Source: JAHEEM01 sp036396795 (GTDB taxonomy: Bacteria; Pseudomonadota; Gammaproteobacteria; Steroidobacterales; Rariloculaceae). From it: a stretch of DNA of 64,000 nt. The position numbers and the translations under genes are program-made. Shown here in pieces: positions 15,637-24,183 of the stretch; the stretch's first letter is position 1, and every line of letters begins with the position of its first letter. The notes under the pieces are model-generated. The model was not told the origin of the DNA, did not search any database, and saw nothing but the letters and a program-made list of their open reading frames with translations. The DNA is taken from assembly GCA_036396795.1 (NCBI GenBank), contig DASWKF010000103.1:13298-77297 (forward strand), given 5' to 3'.

Positions 15637-17952
15637 CTAAGTTGCGACTTTCTGAAGTGCTGCGTGCACGCGCTCGGGCGTGAACGGTGCTCGCCGCAGC
15701 CGCGCGCCGGTTGCGTCGAAGATCGCGTTGGCGATCGCCGGCGTGATCGTGCGCGTCGAGGGCTCGCCGGCACCGTAAGGGGGAAGCTCCGGCCCGTTCA
15801 CCAGCACGATATCGATCTCCTCGGGCGCGTCGCGCATCTCGAGAATCGGATAGCTAGCCCAGTCGGTGCTCGTGACCGTCTCGCGGGAGAATCGCACCTC
15901 TTCGAACAACGTGCGGCTCGTGCCGTGAATCACGTTGCCTTCCAAGGTGCGCCGCAGCCACAGCGGATTCACGATCACGCCTTGATCCGCGGCGACGACG
16001 AACTTGCGCGGCCACACCCGGCCGCTGCTCAGATTCACCTCGACCTCGGCGATCACGGCGACTACTGAGCTGTTGCGCCGCGTGTAGGCAACGCCGCGAC
16101 CGACGGCGATGTCGCCGCGCCGCTCTACGCCTGAGCCCGCAACCCGCGGCTCCCACGCATAACGATCCGCGACGGTACGCAGCACGTCCGCATCGCGCTG
16201 CTCCTTGAGGTAACGCAGGCGAAACTCCACCGGGTCCGCGTCGGCGACGTACGCAAGCTCGTCCATGAAGCATTCGCTCGCGAAATGCATCTGCGGACCC
16301 AAGGGGTCACGCAGATGCGCGGTACGCAAGGGCGATGCTCGTTGCAGTAAGGGCGCGATCGTCTGCCAATAGTTGAGCTTGACGGGAAACTCGTAGCGGT
16401 CGCCCGGATTGTTGAATCGCGGCACGCTCGCGTCCGGCCAACCGGTCAGCATGCCCGCATAGGTATGGCTGGGATTGCTTTCGTTGCTCTCCATGTCGCC
16501 GGCCGAAAAACCCTTGGAGCGGAAGCTCAAGGCCAAGACGTTGCCCGAAGCATCGAGCCCGGCGCGCACGTGATGGATCGACGCCGGTCCTTTAGGATCC
16601 CAGGCGTGGCCCTCATGGCGCATGCCCTGAACGCGCACGGGACGCCCGATTGATTTCGAGATCAGCGCCGCCTCCATCGCGGCGTCGCCTGAGTCGTTGC
16701 GCCCGTAGCTGCCGGGCCCCGGCACCCAGATGCCTCTGACCTTCTCGACGGGAAGCCCGAGCAGCTTGGCGACGCCCTCGGCGGCGTAATGCGGCTTCTG
16801 CGAGCCGGTCCACAAGGTCGCGTGATCGCCGCGATAGTCGCAGACGGCGCAGGCCGGCGCCATGCAAGCGTGCGACTGAAACGGAAACTCGTACTCGGCC
16901 TCGACGACGCGATCGGCACGCGACAGCGCGGCTTCGAAAGCTGCGACGTCGGGCGCGACGTTCGCGCCGCGGCCGCCGCCGGCGCTTTCGCGCACGACCG
17001 GCGCGTTACGGATGTGATCGTAGAGCGCCTGCTGCTCCGGGAACGGCGCCTGCACGTTCGACCAGGTCACGCTCAGTTGTCTCGCGGCCTTGATCGCGCC
17101 CCATTCGCTGTCGGCGACGACGGCGAGAAAATCGCCGTCGCGCACGACGCGGCCGCCCGGGATATCGGCGATCGAGGCGTTATCGACCGTTACCGGCACG
17201 CTGCCCGCGACCGGGGGTCGAATGACCCTTGCGTGCAGCATCCCCGGAACCTTGACATCGACGATGTACTCGCGCGTGCCTAACACAATGCTCGGCAGGT
17301 CGCGCCGCGCGGCCGGCTTGCCGACGATCGAATATTCGCTCGACGGTTTCGGCGTGGCCCGCCCGTGTGCGTCGAGCCCATTGCCGTATTGGCCGTTCCA
17401 TTCGAGCCGCACGTCGAAATGCTTGCCGCCGACGAGCTCGCCGTAGCCGATGCGCTCCGCTGGCGAGTCCAGCACGTAAACGCTGCCGTCGCGCGTGCCG
17501 ACCTGGCTCATAAGCACGCCGAGGCGCTGCGCGCCGAGCTCGCTCAAGACGCGCCGCGCTTCCGCAGCGGCGTTGCGCAAGGGATTGCCGCCCTCCTCCA
17601 GGCCGCTGCTGCCGCTCGCGCCGCCCTGATTCACGGTCAGCGCGGTGTCGCCCATGACGACGTCGACGCGCTCGAGCGCGGTGTCGAGCTCCTCGGCGAC
17701 GATCTGCGCGATCGACAGGTCGACGCCCTGCCCCATGTCCATCTTGCCGAAGTACGCGGTGACCTGGCCCGACTCGTCGATCGACAGATACGTATCGAGC
17801 TGCCCCGGCGACAGCGGACGCCATAACGGTCCGCTTTCGCCTTCCGCTGCGCGGGCGGGCGCAATGCCGCGCGGCGCGACGATGGAGACCACCAAGGCAC
17901 CGCCGCCCTTGAGCACGCTGCGCCGGCTGACGTTGACCGCAAACGGCTGCAT
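15637..17952 (-). CDS. Molybdopterin hydroxylase large subunit, IorB/NicB-like, Tat-exported
   Basis: A 771-residue xanthine-oxidase-family large subunit. The N-terminus has a twin-arginine signal (SRRSVLKGGGALVVSIV) as in isoquinoline 1-oxidoreductase IorB, so the enzyme faces the periplasm. Visible landmarks are YFGKMDMGQGVDLSIAQIVAEELD, a molybdopterin-contact loop GGASGSSGLEEGGNPLRNA, GTREYIVDVKVPGMLHARVIRPP, GPGSYGRNDSGDAAMEAALI, and the C-terminal PYGAGEPSTRTITPAIANAI with the catalytic Glu. The family hydroxylates N-heterocycles next to nitrogen using water. Nicotinate dehydrogenase NicB carries a C-terminal triheme cytochrome; this protein ends without one, so another acceptor is needed. 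The start is the ATG five bases after the FeS-subunit stop. Confidence 0.88.
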   Translation of the reverse strand: MQPFAVNVSRRSVLKGGGALVVSIVAPRGIAPARAAEGESGPLWRPLSPGQLDTYLSIDESGQVTAYFGKMDMGQGVDLSIAQIVAEELDTALERVDVVMGDTALTVNQGGASGSSGLEEGGNPLRNAAAEARRVLSELGAQRLGVLMSQVGTRDGSVYVLDSPAERIGYGELVGGKHFDVRLEWNGQYGNGLDAHGRATPKPSSEYSIVGKPAARRDLPSIVLGTREYIVDVKVPGMLHARVIRPPVAGSVPVTVDNASIADIPGGRVVRDGDFLAVVADSEWGAIKAARQLSVTWSNVQAPFPEQQALYDHIRNAPVVRESAGGGRGANVAPDVAAFEAALSRADRVVEAEYEFPFQSHACMAPACAVCDYRGDHATLWTGSQKPHYAAEGVAKLLGLPVEKVRGIWVPGPGSYGRNDSGDAAMEAALISKSIGRPVRVQGMRHEGHAWDPKGPASIHHVRAGLDASGNVLALSFRSKGFSAGDMESNESNPSHTYAGMLTGWPDASVPRFNNPGDRYEFPVKLNYWQTIAPLLQRASPLRTAHLRDPLGPQMHFASECFMDELAYVADADPVEFRLRYLKEQRDADVLRTVADRYAWEPRVAGSGVERRGDIAVGRGVAYTRRNSSVVAVIAEVEVNLSSGRVWPRKFVVAADQGVIVNPLWLRRTLEGNVIHGTSRTLFEEVRFSRETVTSTDWASYPILEMRDAPEEIDIVLVNGPELPPYGAGEPSTRTITPAIANAIFDATGARLRRAPFTPERVHAALQKVAT

Positions 17953-17957
17953 GGAGC

Positions 17958-18431
17958 TTACGCCTGCTGCGCCTGGATTTGCTGCGCCGCGCGCTTCACG
18001 GCTCGGAGAATGGCCGAGTGTGCGCCGCAGCGGCACTTGATCCCCGCGAAGGCCTCACGGATGGCGGCATCAGTAGGCGCCGGGTCACGCTCGAGCAGCG
18101 CCACCGCGTAGAGTGCCCAGCCGCTGATGCAGTAGCCGCAAAACGGCACCTGCTCTTCGATGAAGGCCTGCTGCACCGGGTGCGGCTGCGCTTCGGTGCC
18201 CAGACCCGCGAGCGTCGTCAGCGCGCCGGTGGCGGCCGACACCGGCAGGATGCAGGAGCGCACGGGCTGGCCGTCCATGAGAACGGTGCAGGCGCCGCAC
18301 TGGGCGAGGCCGCAGCCGAAGCGGGGGTTTCTGAGGCCGAGATGGTCGCGAAGCGCGTACAGCAGCGGCATGTCCGGCTCGACGTCGAGCGTATGGCTTG
18401 CGCCGTCCACCATTAACGTCACTAAGGCCAT
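17958..18431 (-). CDS. 2Fe-2S subunit of the molybdenum hydroxylase (IorA/NicA-like)
   Basis: A 157-residue two-[2Fe-2S] protein. The plant-ferredoxin-type cluster is ligated by the cysteines of 'FGCGLAQCGACTVLMDGQPVRSC' (about residues 39-61), and the second, four-helix domain has CGYCISG near 100 and IKCRCGAHSAILRAV near 135. Size and motifs match IorA and NicA, the small electron-transfer partner of a two-subunit hydroxylase that lacks a flavin subunit. The start at the second ATG of an ATGGCATGG pair has GAGGG seven bases ahead. It precedes the large subunit in the leftward operon. Electrons would go to an unidentified quinone or cytochrome. Confidence 0.9.
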   Translation of the reverse strand: MALVTLMVDGASHTLDVEPDMPLLYALRDHLGLRNPRFGCGLAQCGACTVLMDGQPVRSCILPVSAATGALTTLAGLGTEAQPHPVQQAFIEEQVPFCGYCISGWALYAVALLERDPAPTDAAIREAFAGIKCRCGAHSAILRAVKRAAQQIQAQQA

Positions 18432-18524
18432 GCCATCCCTCGGCAATCCTGGAGCGCCCAAGATTACCATAGCCGCCGCCGATCCGAGCGCGGGCCGGCA
18501 TGGGCGCGGTGCGCAGCGCACGCG

Positions 18525-19880
18525 CTACTGCGCGATCGCCTCGAGCGGCTTGTTGCGGGTCTCGATCATGCGGCTCGCCGCCAGCACGCCGACCGCGCTG
18601 ACGCCGGCGAACATCAGAAACACCGCCGCGATGCCCTGCACGCCGACCAAAAGACCGACGATCGCGGGGGCAACCGCCGAGGCGAGCCTGAGCCAGGAGG
18701 TCGCAAGCCCCGTCGCGATCGCGCGCATCCGTGTCGGATAGATCTCGGGCGTATAAAGATAGAGCACGGCGTTGGTGGAGCCGATGACGCCGTAAGCCAA
18801 GGTGCCCATGACCATCACAGCGACGACGTTGGCGGCACCGAACAATCCGAGCATGGCCAGCAAACCGCCGCCGAGCAGGAACGATGCCGTGACCCAGGTG
18901 CGCCTGCCGATACGGTCGATCGTGAATGCGCACACGAGCAGCAAGATTACCTGGGCCACGTTCGTCAGCGATGCCGCACGCAAGGAGTCCTGCAGCTCGA
19001 GCCCGTACACCGACTGATACAGCGTCGGCATCCAGTTGTTGAGGCCGTTGGCGATGAAATAGGCGCTCGCCCACAGCACCCAGACCACGGCGGTGCGAGT
19101 GCGATACACGGGCGAGAGCACCTCCAACCAGCGGGTCTTGGCTGGAGGCGCAGTCGGCGGCTGAGGCCGGGCGGGCGCGGGTTCGACAACCGGCAGCGTG
19201 GAAGCGGCGGTGCTCGCCTCGATCGTTTCGATGATCCGCTCGGCCTCGTCGAGCCGCCCGCGCGAGATCAGCCACCGCGGCGATTCCGGCAGCCGGTAGA
19301 CCAGCAAGGCCACGATCAGGCCGGGAATTGCACCGGCTAGAAACATCGCCTTCCAGCCGAGCTCCGGAACGACGATTGCGCCGATCTGCCCCGTTGCCAT
19401 GAGCCCGATCGGAAAGATCATCTCGTAGAGCAGGAAGAATCGCCCGCGGCCGCGGGCCCGCGACAGCTCGCTGATATAAGCGGCCGCCACCGGCATGTGG
19501 CCGCCGATGCCGATGCCTTGCAAGAACCGCAGCACCAGCAGCGACTCGAAGTTTCCGGCGAACACGCAGGCCAGGCTCATGATTGACATGATCGACACGG
19601 CGGCGGTGGCGCCGCGTATGCGTCCGTAGCGCTCCGCGAGACTGCTGAACAGCAGCGCGCCGAGCAGCTGGCCCAGGTAGCTCGCAGAGATCAGCACGCC
19701 GATCTGCGCCGGTGAGATCGCCCACAGGCCAATGAGCACGGGCAGCGCGAACGCAAGCGACAACGCGTCGAAGGCGTCGAAGAAGGTCGCGGTACCGATG
19801 ACGATGCGCGGCTTGCGGTGCCAGCGTGTGAACGGCACGCGCTCCATGCGCTCGAGCAGCTGCTGCGGGCGCGCCGTCAC
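18525..19880 (-). CDS. MFS transporter, metabolite:proton symporter type
   Basis: A 451-residue permease with 12 predicted helices and a large central cytoplasmic loop (proline/alanine-rich, about residues 225-255). The sequence TFFDAFDALSLAFALPVLIG in helix 1, SLAERYGRIRGA in loop 2-3, the helix 4-5 GIGIGGHMPVAAAYISEL and PESPRWLISRGRLDEA after helix 6 are those of the SV2/aromatic-acid:H+ and sugar porter groups. Located between the IorAB-like hydroxylase and the NicC-like monooxygenase on the same strand, it plausibly imports the N-heteroaromatic acid used by both, as NicT does for nicotinate. The substrate is inferred from context only. Confidence 0.85.
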   Translation of the reverse strand: MTARPQQLLERMERVPFTRWHRKPRIVIGTATFFDAFDALSLAFALPVLIGLWAISPAQIGVLISASYLGQLLGALLFSSLAERYGRIRGATAAVSIMSIMSLACVFAGNFESLLVLRFLQGIGIGGHMPVAAAYISELSRARGRGRFFLLYEMIFPIGLMATGQIGAIVVPELGWKAMFLAGAIPGLIVALLVYRLPESPRWLISRGRLDEAERIIETIEASTAASTLPVVEPAPARPQPPTAPPAKTRWLEVLSPVYRTRTAVVWVLWASAYFIANGLNNWMPTLYQSVYGLELQDSLRAASLTNVAQVILLLVCAFTIDRIGRRTWVTASFLLGGGLLAMLGLFGAANVVAVMVMGTLAYGVIGSTNAVLYLYTPEIYPTRMRAIATGLATSWLRLASAVAPAIVGLLVGVQGIAAVFLMFAGVSAVGVLAASRMIETRNKPLEAIAQ

Positions 19881-19927
19881 TACCGGACCTCAGATCCCTG
19901 CGCGCGAAGCCGGGGCGGTCCCCGGCA

Positions 19928-21085
19928 TCAGGCGACGACATCGCTGTTTTCGGTCTCGAGCGGCGCGCTCCAGGCGTCGTAGCCGTACAGCCAGCTGGTG
20001 TCGTCGTCGCCGCCCTTCATCCAGGTGTTGGCGCTCGAGATCGCCTGGATCTTCGAAGTGCGCGGCTTGCGATGCGCCTCATAGAGCTTGAAGGCCGCTG
20101 CGAAGTCGTCGCCGCCGAAAGCTTCGATGCAGCGCGCGAGCACGGCCGCGTCCTCGATCGCCGTCGCAGCGCCTTGCGCCATGTACGGCGTCATCGCGTG
20201 GCAAGCGTCGCCGAGCAGCGCCACGCGCCCGGCGCTCCAACGCGACAGCGGCTCGCGCTCGAGAATCGCCCACTTGTGGCAATCCGGGCAGGCCTCGAGC
20301 ACGGCGCGGACGTCGGAATGGAATCCTTCATAGGCCGCGCACAGCTCGTCGACGTCGCCTTTCGCCGACCAGGATTCCCGCGTCAGCCATCCGGCGGGCT
20401 CCGGCACGCTGGTGACGAAATAGATTTCGCTGCGATCGGACCTCACGTAGTAAATGACGATGTGCCGGTCGATGCCCCACCATTTGGTGCGCGAGGGGCC
20501 GATGTCGCGGCCCGCGAGCCGGGATGACGAAAATACGGCACGGTATGCGATGCGGCCCTTGTGCAGCGGCTCGTCCGGGCCGACGATGATATCGCGGACG
20601 ACCGAATGCGCGCCGTCTGCGCCGACGACCGCATCGGCCTGCGCGCGTGTGCCGTCTTCGAACGCAAGCTCCACGCGGCCGTTTTTGTGATCCAGGCCGA
20701 CGAGCTTTTTGTTGAGCGTCAACGAGCCTTCGGGGATCGCGCTCGTGAGCGCCGCCGTCAGGTCGGCTCGGTGCATGCATAGATACGGCGCGCCGAACAG
20801 GCTCTCGGGCATCGGCAGCTCGCGGATGATCTCGCCGCTGTCCCAGACGCGGTTCAGGTGCGAATAGGGCTTGAAGGACGTCGCCCGCAACACCTCCTCG
20901 ACACCGATGCGGCGCAGCACTTTCATCGAGTTCGGCATCATCTGAATGCCGGCGCCGATGCGCGTGAAGGCCTTCGCCTGCTCGTAGATCGTGACGTCGA
21001 GGCCTGCGCGGCTCAAGGTCGCGGCGGTTGCGAGCCCCCCCATGCCGCCGCCGACGATGGCGACCGTGCGTCGCGCAAGGCTCAT
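19928..21085 (-). CDS. FAD-dependent monooxygenase, 6-hydroxynicotinate 3-monooxygenase-like
   Basis: A 385-residue class A flavoprotein hydroxylase. It has the Rossmann GxGxxG (AIVGGGMGGLATAATL, residues 9-24), the DG motif in VVGADGAHSVVRD near 155, and the GD motif VALLGDACHAMTPYMAQG near 288. Several stretches closely follow what I remember of Pseudomonas NicC: YEQAKAFTRIGAGI, KWWGIDRHIVIYY, and a distinctive C-terminus SSANTWMKGG...SWLYGYDAWSAPLE. NicC decarboxylates and hydroxylates 6-hydroxynicotinate to 2,5-dihydroxypyridine with NADH and oxygen. With the two-subunit hydroxylase and permease downstream it suggests a nicotinate-type pathway, though no ring-cleavage gene is in view. The related salicylate hydroxylases are the main alternative. 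Confidence 0.85.
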   Translation of the reverse strand: MSLARRTVAIVGGGMGGLATAATLSRAGLDVTIYEQAKAFTRIGAGIQMMPNSMKVLRRIGVEEVLRATSFKPYSHLNRVWDSGEIIRELPMPESLFGAPYLCMHRADLTAALTSAIPEGSLTLNKKLVGLDHKNGRVELAFEDGTRAQADAVVGADGAHSVVRDIIVGPDEPLHKGRIAYRAVFSSSRLAGRDIGPSRTKWWGIDRHIVIYYVRSDRSEIYFVTSVPEPAGWLTRESWSAKGDVDELCAAYEGFHSDVRAVLEACPDCHKWAILEREPLSRWSAGRVALLGDACHAMTPYMAQGAATAIEDAAVLARCIEAFGGDDFAAAFKLYEAHRKPRTSKIQAISSANTWMKGGDDDTSWLYGYDAWSAPLETENSDVVA

Positions 21086-21299
21086 GGCGCTCTACGCCCT
21101 GGGCTCGCGATTTTCCGCGCCGCCGATGCTCGTGCGGTGACTGTGATCTTGTTGCACGCTGCGGAGTGTACCCTACGGGATTGGGCGACGACATTGACGG
21201 CCGGGGGCGGCTGGCATAGGGTGAAGCGCAACAGCGGCATCGCCGTCTCGCGGCACAGCGGGCGCTCGCCATAAGACCATCTCGCGGGGGACAGCTTCG

Positions 21300-22571
21300 A
21301 TGAACAGCAGGGCGTTGGTTGCCGTTGCAGCCTTGGTCGGGATTTTGGTCGGGTTCGTGCTAGCCGGCCGCCAGGCGGACGACGAGCCGAGCGCGTCGAT
21401 GAGCTTCGCCGCGATACCGGGACAAATCGGCGATCAGGACCAAACCGGACCTTACGACGTCGTCGAGGGCTGGCCGAAGCCGCTGTCCCAGCTTCCCGGG
21501 CACGAAGACTGGACCTGGGGCGCCGTGCAGGGCATTTTCGCCGAAAGCCCGGATCGCGTGTTTCTGTTGATGCGCGGCGAGCTGCCCGAGCTCGAGCGTC
21601 CGGAGGAAGTCCCCTACCCGTCCGTGGGCCCGAGCATTTCCTTCCCGGTCTCGCAGACGCCGTTTCGCAACGCATCCGTCGGGCCGGTCACGAGCCCGGG
21701 CAACTCGGGCTCCGACGGCTGGAACGCCTGGCAAGGCACGCTGGGCATAGACGCGCGCTGGGAGCATTGCCTGATCGTCGTCGACGCCGAGGGCAACATC
21801 ACCGAGGAATGGACTCAATGGGACCATCTGTTCCGGCGCCCGCATTCCGTTGCGATCAATCCCTACGACGCAGAAAAACACGTCTGGGTCGTCGACGATC
21901 GGCAGCACGCGGTTTACAAGTTCAGCAACGACGGCAGTGAGCTCGTGCAAACGCTCGGCGTGCCCGGGGAGCCCGGCACCGACGAAGCACATTTCAACCG
22001 GCCGACTTTTCTCGCCTGGCTGCCGGACAGCACGCTGTTCGTCACCGACGGTTATACGAATACGCGCGTCCTGAAGTTCGATTTCGAAGGCAACTTCCTG
22101 CTCGCCTGGGGAGAGGCGGGATCTCCGCCGAACGACACGCGTCCGGGCTATTTCAACGCCGTGCACGGCGTCGTCGTCGACCCCGATACGCGGCGCGTCT
22201 ATGTGACCGACCGCGAGAACCGGCGGATTCAAGTCTTCGACGAGAACGGCCAGTTCCTGCACCAGTTTGCGACCGGCAGTCCGTCGACGCCGCAATACAT
22301 CTATCTCGGCGCGGACCGCAGCATCTGGGTCGCCGACAACGTTACCAGCAAGATCGTCAAATACGATATGGAGGGCCATTTCCTCTACTCCTGGGGCAAC
22401 CAGGGACAATGGCCGGGGGCGATGTGGAACGTGCACGGCATGAGCGTCGACCAGGACGGCAACCTGTATATCGCCGAGGTCAACAACGGCCGCGCGCAAA
22501 AGTTCGCGCCCCGCGCCGGCGCGAACCCCGATTTTCTCGTCGGCTTACCCGTACGCTCCGCTTGGCAGTAA
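21300..22571 (+). CDS. Secreted NHL-repeat six-bladed beta-propeller, paralogue 2
   Basis: A 423-residue paralogue of the proteins at 10040-11323 and 50536-51798. After an N-terminal signal segment (ALVAVAALVGILVGFVLAG) the header MSFAAIPGQIGDQDQTGPYD and WPKPLSQLPGHEDWTW is shared, as are FAESPDRVF, 'EHCLIVVDAEGNITEEWTQWDHLFRRPHSVAINPYDAEKHVWVVDD' (in pieces) and the blades ending 'NNGRAQKFAPRAGANPDFLVG'. It differs by a 13-residue insert after the first blade and a VRSAWQ end. Function is unknown; the amidating-lyase label would rest on fold alone. It is divergent from the NicC-like gene across a 214-base gap that may hold promoters for both, and overlaps the following TctC-type gene. Confidence 0.83.
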   Translation: MNSRALVAVAALVGILVGFVLAGRQADDEPSASMSFAAIPGQIGDQDQTGPYDVVEGWPKPLSQLPGHEDWTWGAVQGIFAESPDRVFLLMRGELPELERPEEVPYPSVGPSISFPVSQTPFRNASVGPVTSPGNSGSDGWNAWQGTLGIDARWEHCLIVVDAEGNITEEWTQWDHLFRRPHSVAINPYDAEKHVWVVDDRQHAVYKFSNDGSELVQTLGVPGEPGTDEAHFNRPTFLAWLPDSTLFVTDGYTNTRVLKFDFEGNFLLAWGEAGSPPNDTRPGYFNAVHGVVVDPDTRRVYVTDRENRRIQVFDENGQFLHQFATGSPSTPQYIYLGADRSIWVADNVTSKIVKYDMEGHFLYSWGNQGQWPGAMWNVHGMSVDQDGNLYIAEVNNGRAQKFAPRAGANPDFLVGLPVRSAWQ

Positions 22572-23521
22572 GACACGCGGGGCTGATCTGTAGCACGCTG
22601 CTGGGGCTCGGCGCCGCCTGTTCCGGCGTCGAAGAAGAGTTTCCCTCCAGGCCGATCGACGTCGTGACGCACGCATCCCCGGGCGGCGGCACGGACATCA
22701 CGGCGCGCACGATGATCGTCGGCGCGCGTCGAGCGCTCGGCGTCGACATGGCGGTGCTGTTCAAGGGCGGTGGCGGCGGCGTAGTCGCGATGAACTACGT
22801 CGACGAGCGGCCGCGCGACGGCTACACGCTGATGGCGATCACGCCGACCCACCTGTTCGCCCTCGCCCGCGGTCAAGGTGCCTTACGGATCGACGACCTC
22901 ATCGGCGTCGCGCGTGCTACGGAGGATCCGCTCGTGGTCACGGCGAGCGCGCGCGGGCCGGTCCGTTCGCTCGCCGATCTGGCCGCCTTGGGCCGCGAGC
23001 GGCCGATCAAATGGGGCACCGGGCTCGTCGGCGGCATCGATCACATCGCCGGCCTCGAACTCGCGCGCGCCCTCGGCACCCCGCTCAACGCCGTGCCGTT
23101 CAACGGCGGCGGCGAGGTTGCAGCGAACCTGCTCGGCGGCAATATCGACGTGGCCGCTTTGAACCTGAGCGAGGCGCTCGATGAGATCGAACGCGGCGAG
23201 TTTCGCGCGCTCGCCGTCATGGCCGAACGCAGGCTCGAGCCGATCGCCCAAGTGCCGACCACGGTCGAGCTCGGCCACCAGGTCGTCTACTCGACGGTTC
23301 GCGGCTACGTGGCGTTGCGAGGCACGCCAGAGGATCGTCTCGCCCGGCTCGAGCAGGGTCTGCTAGCCGGCATGCGCGACCCCGCTTATCAGAATTATCT
23401 GGCCGGCGTGGGCCTGTCAGCCGACGGCGTTGCCGGGCGTGAGGTCTTCGCGGCGCAGCTACGGCAGCTCTATGACCAGGCGCAGCGAGCGATGCTCGAG
23501 CTCGGCATGATCGAGCCCTAG
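22562..23521 (+). CDS. Orphan TTT-family substrate-binding protein (TctC/Bug)
   Basis: About 319 residues with a lipoprotein-like leader ending LGLGAACSG and the TctC landmarks PIDVVTHASPGGGTDITART, a glycine-rich FKGGGGGVVAMNYVDERPRDGY, PFNGGGEVAANLLGGNIDVAALNLSEAL and the PTTVELGHQVV hinge. No ATG is available near the natural N-terminus; I infer a TTG at 22562 lying inside the last codons of the propeller gene, which would couple the two. No tctA or tctB adjoins it, as is common for the many orphan Bug proteins of proteobacteria. It may bind the same carboxylated ligand as the neighbouring monooxygenase system, or act as a sensor's ligand carrier. Confidence 0.82.
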   Translation: MAVRHAGLICSTLLGLGAACSGVEEEFPSRPIDVVTHASPGGGTDITARTMIVGARRALGVDMAVLFKGGGGGVVAMNYVDERPRDGYTLMAITPTHLFALARGQGALRIDDLIGVARATEDPLVVTASARGPVRSLADLAALGRERPIKWGTGLVGGIDHIAGLELARALGTPLNAVPFNGGGEVAANLLGGNIDVAALNLSEALDEIERGEFRALAVMAERRLEPIAQVPTTVELGHQVVYSTVRGYVALRGTPEDRLARLEQGLLAGMRDPAYQNYLAGVGLSADGVAGREVFAAQLRQLYDQAQRAMLELGMIEP

Positions 23522-23595
23522 CACCGCTCTCGGCTCAATCTCCATTAAAATAATCTTTTGAATATCATTTAGATATGAAATATATATGAAGTTAT

Positions 23596-24183
23596 TTATC
23601 GTAGGCCGGCGCTTCCGGGGCTGACGATGGGTACACCGGCCTCGTCGAAGAACGGTGAGCGACGATGGTCGCCGCGCAGACGCCAGCAGACGACCCTGGC
23701 CGCGATTTGAAACAGCACCGATAGCGGGACGCCGTCGTACGCATTGATCGCGCTTCGATCACCGGTCGCATACCGAGCCCAGACGCCCGATTTTACCGGA
23801 CCGAGCACTTCATCGAGCGATGAGCCGCTCGCGTCTATGCAGGCACGGAGCAGACCGACATAGGGAATCTGCCGCGTCGACAGCGTGTTGCCGAGCGGCG
23901 TGCGGCAGCAGCGGGCGTACCAACGCAGAGGTCCCCGCGGCGTTAGTCGCATGCACGCAAGCGCCTCCAGGCCGTCGGTGATCTCCAGTCGCGCCGGAGA
24001 AATCTGATACACCTCGGTTCCGCCGTGGGCATCGAGCACGTCGTCCGCGCGTCCGAGCGCGCGGGCGTAAGCCTGACAATCATCGCAGTAGCAAACCAGC
24101 CGATTGCCGGCGTTTCTCGAGACCCCGTGCACGACGCCTCGCAGCGACCCGCAACGACAACGTATCGGCAGATCCGGCTTCAA
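23596..24183 (-). CDS. GFA-like (DUF6151-type) cysteine-rich protein
   Basis: A 195-residue protein; its TTG start shares bases with the TGA of the upstream cytochrome/propeller gene, so translation is coupled. The N-terminus IRCRCGSLRG and VCYCDDCQAYARAL carry the C-x-C ... C-x-x-C zinc-binding pattern of the glutathione-dependent formaldehyde-activating (GFA/CENP-V) fold, and WYARCCRTPLGNT supplies the next pair. The rest (YVGLLRACIDASGSSLDEVLGPV, ...) fits the DUF6151 family as I recall it. GFA proteins bind zinc and may help S-hydroxymethyl-glutathione formation, but this subfamily is uncharacterised. The downstream 70 bases are strikingly AT-rich. Confidence 0.75.
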   Translation of the reverse strand: MKPDLPIRCRCGSLRGVVHGVSRNAGNRLVCYCDDCQAYARALGRADDVLDAHGGTEVYQISPARLEITDGLEALACMRLTPRGPLRWYARCCRTPLGNTLSTRQIPYVGLLRACIDASGSSLDEVLGPVKSGVWARYATGDRSAINAYDGVPLSVLFQIAARVVCWRLRGDHRRSPFFDEAGVPIVSPGSAGLR

